Assembly (NCBI RefSeq): GCF_009372255.1
Contig: NZ_LXGN01000007.1
Location: 171,210-235,209, forward strand
DNA length: 64,000 nt
Direction of reading: 5' to 3'
Origin: Acinetobacter guerrae
GTDB lineage: Bacteria > Pseudomonadota > Gammaproteobacteria > Pseudomonadales > Moraxellaceae
Part shown: piece after piece, positions 1-10,264 of the stretch
Position numbering within the stretch: the first letter of the stretch is position 1
Layout of the letters: every line of letters starts with the position of its first letter
Notes under the pieces: model-generated
The model's database searches: none
What the model was told of the DNA's origin: nothing
What the model saw: the letters and a program-made list of their open reading frames with translations, nothing else
Program-made: the position numbers and the translations under genes

Positions 1-117
1 ACCTGTACCGCCAGTTCCACCAGTTTCACCTGTACCTCCGGTTCCACCTGTACCTCCAGTTCCACCTGTGTTCCCGGTACTGCCTGTGCTTCCAGTTCCA
101 CTAGTGCTTCCACCTCC
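1..117. repeat. 9/18-bp tandem repeats encoding a Gly-Thr linker
   Basis: Near-identical 9-base units (variants of cctgtacct / ccagttcca on the plus strand) repeat to the left edge. On the minus strand they encode Gly-Gly-Thr units of the adhesin linker. Such arrays can change length by slippage in steps that keep the frame. Confidence 0.75.
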
Positions 118-558
118 TGATGAACCTCCACCACTACCTGCCGCTGCCGCAATTGCGCCAACAGCGGCTACGCCACCTACCCATGCCCATGGGCTAATCG
201 CATTACTCTGTTCATCATATAATAAAGGTTCAATATTATTTAATGGTTCATAAATCACAGGATCAATAACGTTACCTTGCGCATCAACAAATTGTGCCCA
301 CATTAACTTATTTGGTGTATCTTCAAAGACAAGACTATTATTGGTTGCAGTCTGGGTACTAAAAAAATCCTCAATGACAATTTTTTCCCCATTTTTTAAT
401 TCGACTATCGCGCTTGTCCCATCTCGAGTAATTGATTTGATATCACTCGTTGACGCCTTAATTAATACTACTGATGCTTGGTTTAATTTAGCGGTATTAG
501 CTGTAATATTAGCTAAAGTTGCATGGCTTGATTTGGCGATAATTTGTATTTCAGACAT
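1..558 (-). CDS. Bap-like giant adhesin, N-terminal fragment (runs off left edge)
   Basis: The frame is open from an ATG at 558 to the window edge (186 codons), with an AGGAG ribosome site about 6 bases upstream. The first ~115 residues resemble the N-terminal prefix domain of BapA-type biofilm proteins (starts MSEIQIIAKSSHATLANITA). A short hydrophobic Ala/Gly segment (around SPWAWVGGVAAVGAIAAAAG) follows, then a Gly/Thr/Ser-only tract. In this family the prefix precedes long arrays of Ig-like repeats and a C-terminal type I secretion signal, so the rest should lie to the left. There is no Sec signal peptide, as expected for type I secretion. Family assignment is from recall; the C-terminal domains cannot be seen. 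Confidence 0.8.
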   Translation of the reverse strand, partial: MSEIQIIAKSSHATLANITANTAKLNQASVVLIKASTSDIKSITRDGTSAIVELKNGEKIVIEDFFSTQTATNNSLVFEDTPNKLMWAQFVDAQGNVIDPVIYEPLNNIEPLLYDEQSNAISPWAWVGGVAAVGAIAAAAGSGGGSSGGGSTSGTGSTGSTGNTGGTGGTGGTGGTGETGGTGGTG

Positions 559-1027
559 GTGATATCTCCTTATTCATATAATCTTGGGTTTTTATTTTTA
601 AGTATTTCAGTTCAATATTTCGCATTTCATAAATGAGAAATACATCCATTTTTATGTAAATATTATTTAAAACCTAAAATTTAGAAAATAGAATATGCAA
701 AACATGACACTTTGCCAATATTCCGATAATTAGTTCACCACAGAAAAAACAAATAAAATATAAATGTATGTTTAATTTCAAAAAAAAAATTATAGAATAG
801 AAATAGATTACACTTGAGATACATTTTACATACAAATAATTTACTATAAAATAATATTTTATTAAGATTTACTTTATCTAAATAAAATAAAGTTAAATTA
901 TTTTTAATAATAAATTATCAAATTAAACTAACCTAATATATTTCTTTATTTTTTTTAAAATTAAAGTGCTAAAAGCTTACATCCTTAACTTTTAGCACTA
1001 ATGACTACGAATTAAAGATATAAATAT
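559..1027. other. AT-rich intergenic region
   Basis: This 469-base stretch is very AT-rich with long A and T runs. It should hold the promoter of the minus-strand adhesin (near its 558 end) and the 3' end of the antiporter transcript. I see no convincing ORF or RNA gene. Confidence 0.6.
963..1000 (-). terminator. Hairpin downstream of the antiporter gene
   Basis: An 11-bp perfect stem (965-975 with 989-999, agtgctaaaag and its complement) has a 13-base loop. It lies 28 bases past the antiporter stop. The T-run after it on the minus strand is interrupted, so termination is plausible rather than certain. Confidence 0.5.
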
Positions 1028-2527
1028 TTAAAAATTATCAGGATTCTCTAAACGTTTTACTTCTTCGATTTTATTAGGATTATGCACAGAGGCTATCCCA
1101 TCTTCTGATTTTTTATCAATAATAACTTCTGGGTTGTAAATCGTTATGGTTTCCAATCCGTTGATATCCTCCCCAACAATATATTTAAAACCTCGACGAT
1201 TCATTTTATGGCATAACTGCTGATACCAACCTTTAAAACCCTGTGTTTCTTCATTAGGATTATAATAAAATGCATTCATCACCGCAGGTAAACCCAAACC
1301 ACAAACAACACCCGAAAGAAGTACGCTAATAAATGTATAACCAATTAAAATACTACTATATTCACGTAATTCAGGAACGTTTGCGACTGCTAATATTAAT
1401 GCTAAAGAAATCCCTCCACGTACACCACCCCAAGATAATATTGTCAGACTCCCGTTATAACTCTTTGTTCTAAATGAAGGAAAAAACGAAAAAGATAAAA
1501 AGTTTGCTGCAAATCTGGAAATATGTAATGCAATAAAAGCAATCATTCCACCTAAAATCATAGTTGCATTTAAATCAAGAATAAAAAGTTCAAGCCCAAT
1601 TAATGTGAAAAGGAAAGAATTGATAATCCCTTCAACGGTATGCCAAAAATGATTTACTTCTCGTATTTCACGTTCCTGTAATATTTCTTTCCATTTATTG
1701 CCTACGATCAAACCGCCAATCACACAAGCAATCGGTGCGGAAGCATGTGCAAATAATGCCACCAAATAAGAACCACAAGCGAGTAAAGCTGTTGTTAAAA
1801 TCAGCGATTCCATTTCATGTTTCCCACGAAGTAATCGCAGAATTCCTAATCCGAACGCCCAACCAATGAGCGCAGCAACCGCAATTTCATAAATAAAGTT
1901 TTCAAGTGTATGAACCAGCGAAAAGTGCTCACCTTGCAATACATTCAATAAAGTCATAAATACTGCAATACACATCGCATCATTAAATAAAGATTCGCCT
2001 TCTAGCTTGACGATTAAATGATGCGGAGCGCGAACTGAACTCAGTACACCCTTAATGCCTATCGGATCTGTTGCACCTAATGCCGAACCTAAAAGGAGTA
2101 ATACAAGTATAGGAACTGGATTCCCAATCAAAAATTGAAAACCATACATTAAACCTGCAAAAAGAATTGCACAGAGTAATAATGCAATCGTGGCAAGAAT
2201 CCCGATCGGTTTCCAATGTTTTCGTAAATCAGATATTTTAAATTTAAGTGCCGATGAAGTGAGAATAAAACAGATTACCCCATTAATTAAAAAGTCATAA
2301 AAATCAATGCCTCTTACTGCTTCTTCAATATTATGAATATTGATGGTGATAAATTGGTTACCTTGCAGTAAATTCGCCCCCCACTGCAAAATGAATACCA
2401 GTACAGCCGAAACGATAGGTACACCTATAGCTTGAGGGAAATCTAAAATTCGTTTATTAAACATTGTGGTCGCAATTGAAAGTGCAAATACAACGCTAAG
2501 AGCCTGTAGTAAAAAATAATTACCCAT
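1028..2527 (-). CDS. CPA1 family sodium/proton antiporter (NhaP-type)
   Basis: A 499-residue polytopic membrane protein with about 12 hydrophobic segments and a ~70-residue hydrophilic C-terminal tail. It carries the CPA1 hallmarks: ATDP (residues ~152-155) and ESLFND (~178-183). The Asn-Asp pair in the ion-binding region is typical of electroneutral exchangers in this family. It should exchange Na+ or K+ for protons across the inner membrane for pH and salt homeostasis. The gene is monocistronic, with a hairpin behind it. Family assignment is strong; ion preference cannot be read from the sequence. Confidence 0.88.
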   Translation of the reverse strand: MGNYFLLQALSVVFALSIATTMFNKRILDFPQAIGVPIVSAVLVFILQWGANLLQGNQFITINIHNIEEAVRGIDFYDFLINGVICFILTSSALKFKISDLRKHWKPIGILATIALLLCAILFAGLMYGFQFLIGNPVPILVLLLLGSALGATDPIGIKGVLSSVRAPHHLIVKLEGESLFNDAMCIAVFMTLLNVLQGEHFSLVHTLENFIYEIAVAALIGWAFGLGILRLLRGKHEMESLILTTALLACGSYLVALFAHASAPIACVIGGLIVGNKWKEILQEREIREVNHFWHTVEGIINSFLFTLIGLELFILDLNATMILGGMIAFIALHISRFAANFLSFSFFPSFRTKSYNGSLTILSWGGVRGGISLALILAVANVPELREYSSILIGYTFISVLLSGVVCGLGLPAVMNAFYYNPNEETQGFKGWYQQLCHKMNRRGFKYIVGEDINGLETITIYNPEVIIDKKSEDGIASVHNPNKIEEVKRLENPDNF

Positions 2528-2780
2528 AAAAGTCCTTCACTTATTACAGGAATAACCGAAACCTCTTTCAATTATTTCTAATAAAAATACAAATCAAAAT
2601 ATCATTTCAAAGTAATGATAATTTTAACGAAAAGTTTCATTCAATCTGTGAAATAATTAACTTTTTTAACATAAAATCTTTTTGTTCAAAGAGTGTCGCT
2701 TTTTTTACAGCCAATATTCATGAATAAAAGCCGATGTTAAACATTTGTCTCTAATATTTTTCAAACCTTTGAAGATAAAC

Positions 2781-3335
2781 ATGCATCAAACCATTAAGAA
2801 AGTGTTCCGCTTTAGTCTGGCAATCTGTATTTTTGTGATCACAGCAGCTCTAGTTGTCACCTGTATCGTGAAAACGCAAGATATTTTAAAAAGTAGCGAG
2901 ACGTATGAAAGCCGAAAAACCATCAAATTTGATACAGATTCAAATCATCAATACATTTTAATGTCGAATAATCAAAAACCAGATCAGTCAGCACTCATTG
3001 TGCTAAAAGATCATGGTTATGTAGTCAAGCTAAGTTGTGAACACTATTTAAAAACTGTTTGCACAGATCAATACAATCTATTTAGTACACGTTACATCCG
3101 CAAAGCGACCATTCAATCAATCGGAAATTATGTTTATTTTCAAAATATTCAATGGGCAGACATTCAAAACAATCAACTCACCGCTTTGAGTTGGTCACAG
3201 CAGGATATTCAACAGCTTTATCAGAATGATATAGACAATTTGAAATATATCTTAGGCGCATTGATTTTATTTTCATTGAGCGGATTGTACGTTTGTTATC
3301 GAATCATACGTAATTTTAGAAAATTCATTGGTTAG
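2781..3335 (+). CDS. Hypothetical membrane protein with two TM segments
   Basis: A 184-residue protein counted from the ATG at 2781; an in-frame TTG at 2745 is a less likely start. It has an N-terminal transmembrane helix (about residues 10-32), a ~120-residue polar middle expected in the periplasm, and a second helix near the C-terminus followed by a basic tail. Two cysteines in the middle (SCEHYLKTVC) could form a disulfide. I do not recognise the family. Codon use looks like that of its neighbours, so it is probably a real gene. Confidence 0.6.
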   Translation: MHQTIKKVFRFSLAICIFVITAALVVTCIVKTQDILKSSETYESRKTIKFDTDSNHQYILMSNNQKPDQSALIVLKDHGYVVKLSCEHYLKTVCTDQYNLFSTRYIRKATIQSIGNYVYFQNIQWADIQNNQLTALSWSQQDIQQLYQNDIDNLKYILGALILFSLSGLYVCYRIIRNFRKFIG

Positions 3336-3503
3336 TTCACATGATGATAAAGATAAATTGAACCTCAATAATCCTCCCATTTTTTGTTTTTCAACTCAGA
3401 CTTTCAACAAAGAGTGACAATAGAACTTAGCTCAAATTTAATCAGCGTCCGATCCAAAAGTTGAAGGATTGATCTGTTAAATCTGAGCCAAAGTCGATAA
3501 GCA

Positions 3504-4064
3504 TTATTTTGCGATATAAAACCGATCAGTAATCGTTTGAATGCGCTGTGCATAACTTTTTACTGTTTCAATATCACCTTCTGGAATTTCATCTACACTT
3601 GCATCAGCGGGAGTTTGAATCAGTGCACCTACTGAACCACCCAGATTATTGATATCCTGACGCGTTGCTGTTTTAGTATTGGCAGGCAACAAACCCAAAC
3701 TGACCCAAATACCACCGTGTTGTGATGCCAATGTCTGGAACTGGATTAGAGTGACTTGTTTATCACCGTTTAAGCTGGCGCTATTGGTAAAACCACCAAA
3801 AACTTTATCTTGCCAAGTGCGAGTAAACCATTTTTTTGAAGAAGCATCGGCGAATTTTTTAAATTGCCATGGCGCCGCAGCCATATACGTTGGTGCTGCA
3901 AATACAATTGCAGCAGAATCATCTAGCGTCTGCCAGTCTTGATCCTGAATATCACCATCCTGATTAATTTCAATTAAATTCGCTTCAATTTGCGCGGCAA
4001 AAGTTTCTGCCAAAACCTTAGTGTGACCATAGCCTGAAAAATAAACCAGAGATACCTTAGCCAT
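3504..4064 (-). CDS. Flavodoxin-like NAD(P)H-dependent oxidoreductase
   Basis: This 186-residue protein has a flavodoxin fold. The FMN phosphate loop is near the N-terminus (YFSGYGHTKVLAE, ~8-20) and the APTYMAAAPWQFKKF segment (~56-70) contacts the flavin in WrbA/YwqN-type reductases. It probably reduces quinones or other electrophiles in the cytoplasm. It is divergent from an HxlR regulator with a perfect palindrome in between, the usual layout of an HxlR-controlled oxidoreductase. The inducer and substrate are unknown. Confidence 0.85.
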   Translation of the reverse strand: MAKVSLVYFSGYGHTKVLAETFAAQIEANLIEINQDGDIQDQDWQTLDDSAAIVFAAPTYMAAAPWQFKKFADASSKKWFTRTWQDKVFGGFTNSASLNGDKQVTLIQFQTLASQHGGIWVSLGLLPANTKTATRQDINNLGGSVGALIQTPADASVDEIPEGDIETVKSYAQRIQTITDRFYIAK

Positions 4065-4125
4065 TAGAAATGCCCTATTTGCATGGAGATAGATTAATGA
4101 TATATTTTAGAAACTAGGTGTCAAT

Positions 4126-4145
4126 TAGTTACCAAAAGGTAACTA
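4126..4145. promoter_or_regulatory. Palindromic operator in the divergent flavodoxin/HxlR promoter region
   Basis: TAGTTACC-AAAA-GGTAACTA is a perfect 8+4+8 palindrome in the 132-base gap between the divergent genes. HxlR-family dimers bind inverted repeats of this size, often containing GTAAC-like half-sites. It sits 52 bases before the HxlR ATG and could control both promoters. Confidence 0.7.
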
Positions 4146-4196
4146 TATTAATTTGAGTGATTTTTTACACAAAGTGAACAATTAAGGAGCCAATAA

Positions 4197-4580
4197 ATGA
4201 ATGCCTTACTTGCCTATAATGTCTACAGTCAGTTTTGTCCCGCTCGTCTTATTTTTGAAAAAATGGCAGATAAATGGGTTCTTCTCATTTTGAATGTTTT
4301 AGAAGAACAGCCGATTCATTTCAATCTTCTCAAGAAAAAAATTGAAGGTATTTCTCCAAAAGTTTTATCGCAAAAACTTAAAATATTGGAACGAGATGGT
4401 TTTATCCTTCGGCAAGTACAAGACAGCTCACCCATTCGAGTCGAATACCGTTTAACCGATTTAGGTCGCGATGTATCCCAAACTGCATTACAACTAAAAG
4501 GATGGGCAGAAACGCACATTGAATCTGTTCTCAAAGCACAACAAAATTATGATTCATCTCAAACCACAGCGACATCATAA
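4197..4580 (+). CDS. HxlR family winged-helix transcriptional regulator
   Basis: A 127-residue protein with the single HxlR domain. An N-terminal Cys (CPARLIFEKMADKWVLLIL, Cys14) is followed by the winged helix with the ISPKVLSQKLKILERDGF recognition segment. The Cys just before the conserved W..L..L helix is a sensing residue in QorR/YodB/HypR members. An AAGGAG ribosome site precedes the ATG. The adjacent palindrome and the divergent flavodoxin gene suggest a redox- or electrophile-responsive switch, possibly autoregulated. The VOC gene 14 bases downstream is probably in the same transcript. Confidence 0.88.
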   Translation: MNALLAYNVYSQFCPARLIFEKMADKWVLLILNVLEEQPIHFNLLKKKIEGISPKVLSQKLKILERDGFILRQVQDSSPIRVEYRLTDLGRDVSQTALQLKGWAETHIESVLKAQQNYDSSQTTATS

Positions 4581-4594
4581 GAAAGAGGGATAGA

Positions 4595-4978
4595 ATGACA
4601 CCCCAACCTTTAATTGCAGTCGATAATGTCGAACTGAGTAGTCAGTGGTATCAACATGTTCTCGCACTCAAAAGTGGTCATGGTGGCTCCGAATACGAAC
4701 AACTGCTGAATGAACAAGGTGAAATGGTGTTACAACTGCACCAATGGCAAGCACATCATCACCCTTATTTGGGAAACCCAAATCAACTCAAGGGCAATGG
4801 CGTTCTGCTCTGGTTTCAAACCAAACATTTCGATGCTCTAGTACAGCGTTTACAGATACATCAAGTCAATATTTTGGAACAACCGAAAGTCAATTTAAAT
4901 GCCAACCATCGTGAAGTCTGGTTTAAAGACCCTGACGGTTATATCATCGTTGTTGCAGGCCCTTATGGAGATATTTAA
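4595..4978 (+). CDS. VOC (glyoxalase/bleomycin resistance) family protein
   Basis: This 127-residue protein has one full vicinal-oxygen-chelate module. It begins with the usual IAVDNVELSSQWYQHVLAL segment and ends with WFKDPDGYIIVVAGP, the typical last strand. Members bind a metal or sequester hydrophobic compounds; the substrate here is unknown. A GAAAGAGGG ribosome site lies just upstream, and the gene follows the HxlR gene closely. A detoxification role would fit with the flavodoxin-type reductase, but that is inference. Confidence 0.8.
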   Translation: MTPQPLIAVDNVELSSQWYQHVLALKSGHGGSEYEQLLNEQGEMVLQLHQWQAHHHPYLGNPNQLKGNGVLLWFQTKHFDALVQRLQIHQVNILEQPKVNLNANHREVWFKDPDGYIIVVAGPYGDI

Positions 4979-4981
4979 ATC

Positions 4982-5461
4982 TTATGATAAAGGTTGAAAA
5001 CCTTGTTGCCGCCAAGCTTCATAGACAATCACTGCCGTTGCATTCGACAAATTCAAACTGCGTGAGTTTTCTGCCATTGGTAAACGAATCCAGTTTTGCT
5101 GCGGAAACATGAAACGAACATGCTCAGGCAAACCACGGGTTTCAGGCCCCATCAATAATGCAACAGGACGATTTAAATCGACCGTATGTGGTGTCGCACT
5201 GCCTTTGGTGGTCAGTGGGAAAATATCAGTTTCAGTGATATTTTGTGACTTAAGATATTCTAGACACTGCTCAATATTGTCCCAGATCTTCATCCGTGCA
5301 TATTCATGGTAATCTAAACCTGCACGTTTGAGCTTTTTATCATCTAATTCAAATCCTAAAGGTTTAACCAGATGTAGTTGTGCCCCCGTATTGGCACATA
5401 AACGAATGATATTACCTGTGTTGGCAGGAATTTCAGGCTCAAACAATACAACGTGAATCAC
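4982..5461 (-). CDS. trmL: tRNA (cytidine(34)-2'-O)-methyltransferase TrmL
   Basis: A 159-residue single-domain SPOUT (trefoil-knot) methyltransferase, the usual TrmL length (157 in E. coli). Visible motifs are EPEIPANTGNIIRLCANTG near the N-terminus and the knot-forming GPETRGLP and LNLSNATAVIVYEA near the C-terminus. It transfers methyl from S-adenosylmethionine to the ribose of the wobble base in tRNA-Leu(CAA/UAA). It is 35 bases downstream of cysG on the same strand and may be co-transcribed. Confidence 0.93.
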   Translation of the reverse strand: MIHVVLFEPEIPANTGNIIRLCANTGAQLHLVKPLGFELDDKKLKRAGLDYHEYARMKIWDNIEQCLEYLKSQNITETDIFPLTTKGSATPHTVDLNRPVALLMGPETRGLPEHVRFMFPQQNWIRLPMAENSRSLNLSNATAVIVYEAWRQQGFQPLS

Positions 5462-5496
5462 AGAGTTTCTCTACTAAATAATTGGAACAATTCAGG

Positions 5497-6870
5497 TTAT
5501 AACCATTGTAATTGTTCACGCAAACTGACTACTTCACCAATAATCGTCAAAGTTGGTGCATGGATTTGATATTCCGAGACTTTAGACGCAATATTCGAGA
5601 GTGTCCCCACAACAACTTTTTGTTCAGGGGTCGTGCCCTTAGAAATCAGAGCCACAGGCATATCAGGACGTTGACCATATGAAATCAATTGCTGACAAAT
5701 ATGTTCAAGCCCCACCAACCCCATATACAACACAAGCGTCTGATTTTCATACACCAACTCATTCCAAGGCAGTTCAGGCGAGCCTTCTTTCAAATGTCCT
5801 GTCAGAAAACGTACACTTTGCGCATAATCACGATGAGTGAGTGGAATACCTGCATACGCCGCACAACCCGATGCAGCAGTAATTCCGGGCACCACCTGAA
5901 AAGGAACACCCGAAGCAAATAATTCCTGAATTTCTTCACCACCACGTCCAAATATAAATGGATCGCCACCTTTTAAACGACAGACACGTTTTCCTGATTG
6001 TGCATATTGAACGAGTAAAGCATTAATGCCATCTTGCGGTACACTATGATTTGAACGTGCTTTACCCACGTAAACTTTTTCTGCATCACGGCGACAAAGT
6101 TCCAAGATTGGTGGTGAAACCAAACGATCATAAATGACGACATCGGCCTGTTGCATCAATCTCAACGCTTTTAAAGTCAATAACTCTGGATCACCTGGCC
6201 CTGCACCCACCAAATAAACCTCACCTTTTGGTGCAGTCCACTCGGAAAGTGCTTGTATCATCATGTGATTGGCTGTTTGCAGATTGTCATTAAATACTTG
6301 TTCTTTAAGCGGACTGGCATACAGTTCTTCCCAGAAAATACGACGTTCATCTGGATTGGTAATCTGTGTCTTAACTCGGCTACGCCACTGTCCAGAAAAC
6401 TCAGCGAGTTTCCCCATACCATGTGGCACTAATGTTTCAATTTGGGTACGCAACTGACGTGACAGCACAGGTGAAGCCCCATTTGACGCGACAGAAATGA
6501 CTAATGGCGAACGATCAATAATCGCAGGCATCATGAAACGACAGTTGGGAATATCATCCACACTATTCACCAACAGATTTCGGAGTTCGGCTTGCTCGAA
6601 CACGCGTTGATTTACCGCAGTATCATTGGTTGCAGCAATCACTAAACGATAGGCTTGATCTAAATCACTGTCTTCAAATACTTTTAAATGAAGCGAACCT
6701 TTACTTTGTTCAATCAGTCTCTTGAGTTGGTCATCAATGTCAGGTGCAATTACATCAAGAATTGCACCCGCCTTGACCAGTAATAGTGCTTTGCGATAGG
6801 CAATATGCCCCCCACCCACGATCAGACAACGTTGCTGTTGCAACTTAAGTGAAATTGGAAGAATTTCCAC
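5497..6870 (-). CDS. cysG: Siroheme synthase CysG (trifunctional)
   Basis: At 457 residues it matches E. coli CysG in length. The N-terminal half is the precorrin-2 dehydrogenase/ferrochelatase with a Rossmann motif (CLIVGGGHIAYRKALLL, ~15-31). The C-terminal half is the uroporphyrinogen-III methyltransferase, starting at VYLVGAGPGDPELLTLKALR (~218). Together they convert uroporphyrinogen III to siroheme, the cofactor of sulfite and nitrite reductases. Both halves appear intact. Confidence 0.96.
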   Translation of the reverse strand: MEILPISLKLQQQRCLIVGGGHIAYRKALLLVKAGAILDVIAPDIDDQLKRLIEQSKGSLHLKVFEDSDLDQAYRLVIAATNDTAVNQRVFEQAELRNLLVNSVDDIPNCRFMMPAIIDRSPLVISVASNGASPVLSRQLRTQIETLVPHGMGKLAEFSGQWRSRVKTQITNPDERRIFWEELYASPLKEQVFNDNLQTANHMMIQALSEWTAPKGEVYLVGAGPGDPELLTLKALRLMQQADVVIYDRLVSPPILELCRRDAEKVYVGKARSNHSVPQDGINALLVQYAQSGKRVCRLKGGDPFIFGRGGEEIQELFASGVPFQVVPGITAASGCAAYAGIPLTHRDYAQSVRFLTGHLKEGSPELPWNELVYENQTLVLYMGLVGLEHICQQLISYGQRPDMPVALISKGTTPEQKVVVGTLSNIASKVSEYQIHAPTLTIIGEVVSLREQLQWL

Positions 6871-6938
6871 AGCCGACCTCTACATCTTGATTTTGGGTAG
6901 GTTAAAGCAAAAATCATGCACAATAGATATCGATCTGA

Positions 6939-8216
<1,278 letters not shown>

Positions 8217-8262
8217 TCATAAGTTGCAGAGAAAAACTGCCTATAGTGTAAGTGCTTCACAG

Positions 8263-8294
8263 CAAAAAATATAGTCACTATGAAGTGACTATAT
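8263..8294 (-). terminator. Rho-independent terminator of the DUF3298-like lipoprotein gene
   Basis: An 11-bp stem (atatagtcact, 8269-8279, with 8284-8294) and an ATGA loop are followed on the minus strand by six T. It lies 34 bases past the lipoprotein stop and before serS. Confidence 0.8.
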
Positions 8295-8327
8295 TTACAA
8301 ATCATGATTTTAACTTACAGGTATTTA

Positions 8328-9110
8328 TTATTCTTTAGGTAATACAGGCTGACTTGGCAGATATTCGGCTTTTAATACATCTGTTGCCTGATCATAAGGC
8401 AGAGTCAACTCAGTTAAACCCTCTGCATAAGAAGCCAACTCATAGAGTGGATAAACAAAGACAATTCCGTCATTGCCATAATAAAAATTATCACTCAACT
8501 GAAGCTTGTCTTTGCTAATGTTGTGTTCTTCTAGCCAACTTTGATTATAGCTATACAACCGATCACGCACTGTTGTATCACTACCCTCTTTCAGCAAATC
8601 TGCAACACTCACCCGTTTTTTCTTATTTAAATCAAAAATGACATATTCTTCATGATGCATCCCATGTGCAGCACCTGCTGAATAGGTGTAGCTATATAAC
8701 TGAAATGAAGCCAAATTATAGTTTTGTCCTAAATAACGCACGAACATGATGCTTTGACCATCTTGTGGCATACCTTCTGGTAATTTGACTTGCTGATCCT
8801 GAATATTGTCAAAAGCATTTGGATCTGCTTTTTTTATACGATTGATAAAATATTCATTGATCCATGGCTGATTGGTTTCGACTGTCTGAAAGTTGTATTC
8901 GGTACAGCCGTCTTCCAGACACAGCTTATTCTTGGGCAATTTGACGGCGACTACTTTCGACTGAATAACAGGAATACTAACCTTTTCAACTTTGGTTTCA
9001 GTCGAAGTTTCCTTTTTATTCTCTGTTTTTGGTTGACAGCCCACAGTGAGAAATACAGCGCTTAAAAATGGCAGAATTATTAATGTTTTTTTAAAGTGTT
9101 GTGCAGACAT
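8328..9110 (-). CDS. Lipoprotein with RsiV/DUF3298-like domain
   Basis: A 260-residue protein with a lipoprotein signal (LSAVFLTVGC, lipidated Cys25). A Lys/Glu/Thr-rich linker leads to a globular region containing YSYTYSAGAAHGMHHEEYVIFDL and a C-terminal DGIVFVYPLYELASYAEG segment, both characteristic of the DUF4163/DUF3298 (PdaC/RsiV-like) fold. It should be anchored to a membrane on the periplasmic side. The domain occurs in lysozyme-binding anti-sigma factors and in deacetylase partners, but no role can be assigned here. Confidence 0.78.
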   Translation of the reverse strand: MSAQHFKKTLIILPFLSAVFLTVGCQPKTENKKETSTETKVEKVSIPVIQSKVVAVKLPKNKLCLEDGCTEYNFQTVETNQPWINEYFINRIKKADPNAFDNIQDQQVKLPEGMPQDGQSIMFVRYLGQNYNLASFQLYSYTYSAGAAHGMHHEEYVIFDLNKKKRVSVADLLKEGSDTTVRDRLYSYNQSWLEEHNISKDKLQLSDNFYYGNDGIVFVYPLYELASYAEGLTELTLPYDQATDVLKAEYLPSQPVLPKE

Positions 9111-9205
9111 TGCCGCCCCTTCTGATCGTTTTCAATGTTCATTTTTATCTACTATACAAAGCTCTATTTATACTGAACATTGAAAATATGTATCTATATG
9201 ATCCA

Positions 9206-9237
9206 TCAAAAAGCTAACCGCCCAAAATGAGCGGTTA
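9206..9237 (-). terminator. Terminator of lolA
   Basis: On the minus strand a GC-containing stem (taaccgc, 9215-9221, with 9231-9237) is followed closely by a run of five T. It lies 33 bases downstream of the lolA stop. Confidence 0.75.
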
Positions 9238-9269
9238 ACTGAAACGATATTTTGGAAATCAACGAGATA

Positions 9270-9965
9270 TTATTGATCAATAATATCTGTTCCCTTTGGG
9301 GGCGTGAAATTAAAAGTCGAAGCGGGAATCGATGGATTCAGCTTCACATTATTAAAACGCACATAAGTCGTTTGACCCAAAGAGTCCTGTAAAATCATCA
9401 AACTTGGGGCTTTATTTGCACCAAAACTAATCGTCAGACTTTGAAAAGCGCCCTCACTGTCTTTAGGGTACAAGGTGTAATAGGTTTTGCTGCTATCTGG
9501 CTGAGTCACACGATAAGACTGCATAATCTGATTGGTATTGCCTGACAACAATAACGCAGGTGTATTGGCCACCTGATCATCCAGACTTTGGCGAACCGCT
9601 TGCTGTAAATCAGGATCATAAATCCAGACTGTTTTACCTGTCGTTGCAATCGTTTGTTTTGATGGTGAAGTCGTTTCCCAGAAGAATTTACCTGGACGTT
9701 CCACTTTCATCACACCCGTAAAGGTCTGATTCATATGTTGTGCGGTTAGACCTTTATTTTTTTGCGCACGAGTACTATTGGTCGCTTTAGTGGTTTGCTC
9801 AAAATTGGCAGATAAACTTTGCATACCGCTGAGTTGTTTCACAAGGTTTGAGGTTGCTTGCTGTTCCGAAGCTGCCGTGGCTGCAAAAGCACTCACACTC
9901 ATTACAGGTGCAACTACACTTGTGGTTAAAGTTAATGCGTATGCCACTTTTTTTACGGAATTCAT
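9270..9965 (-). CDS. lolA: Outer-membrane lipoprotein carrier protein LolA
   Basis: This 231-residue periplasmic chaperone carries lipoproteins from LolCDE in the inner membrane to LolB in the outer membrane. It begins with a signal peptide (basic start, hydrophobic stretch, VSAFA cleavage region near residue 29). The mature part has the LolA signatures SANFEQTTKA, GVMKVERPGKFFWET and a late LTISFGANKAPSLMILQD. A roughly 20-residue polar insertion rich in Lys/Asn/Gln follows the first strand. The gene has its own terminator. Confidence 0.93.
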   Translation of the reverse strand: MNSVKKVAYALTLTTSVVAPVMSVSAFAATAASEQQATSNLVKQLSGMQSLSANFEQTTKATNSTRAQKNKGLTAQHMNQTFTGVMKVERPGKFFWETTSPSKQTIATTGKTVWIYDPDLQQAVRQSLDDQVANTPALLLSGNTNQIMQSYRVTQPDSSKTYYTLYPKDSEGAFQSLTISFGANKAPSLMILQDSLGQTTYVRFNNVKLNPSIPASTFNFTPPKGTDIIDQ

Positions 9966-10264
9966 AAAATAAAACCTCTAATCAGTTTTTACTGTTATGT
10001 CGATATCTTACTGTTTTTGAAAAATAAAACTATGGAGAAACACATTGATTTTGTTTAATTAATGTCTCCAATAAGAATTTTATGTACAGAAATCACAGCA
10101 TTATGAAGAAAATAACAAGATAAAGAGATTCAAATACACGCTTGCGGTAATAGGAGAACATACTGAAATTAAAATACAGTGTCCTATTATACAGACTGAC
10201 CCCATCTGAAAAAAAGAATTATGCTATTCCTATGACAATACATTAAAAATAATGGAGTTCACCT

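Noticed and set aside
68..253. Pro-rich plus-strand ORF
   Set aside because: It is the reverse reading of the Gly/Thr repeats of the adhesin.
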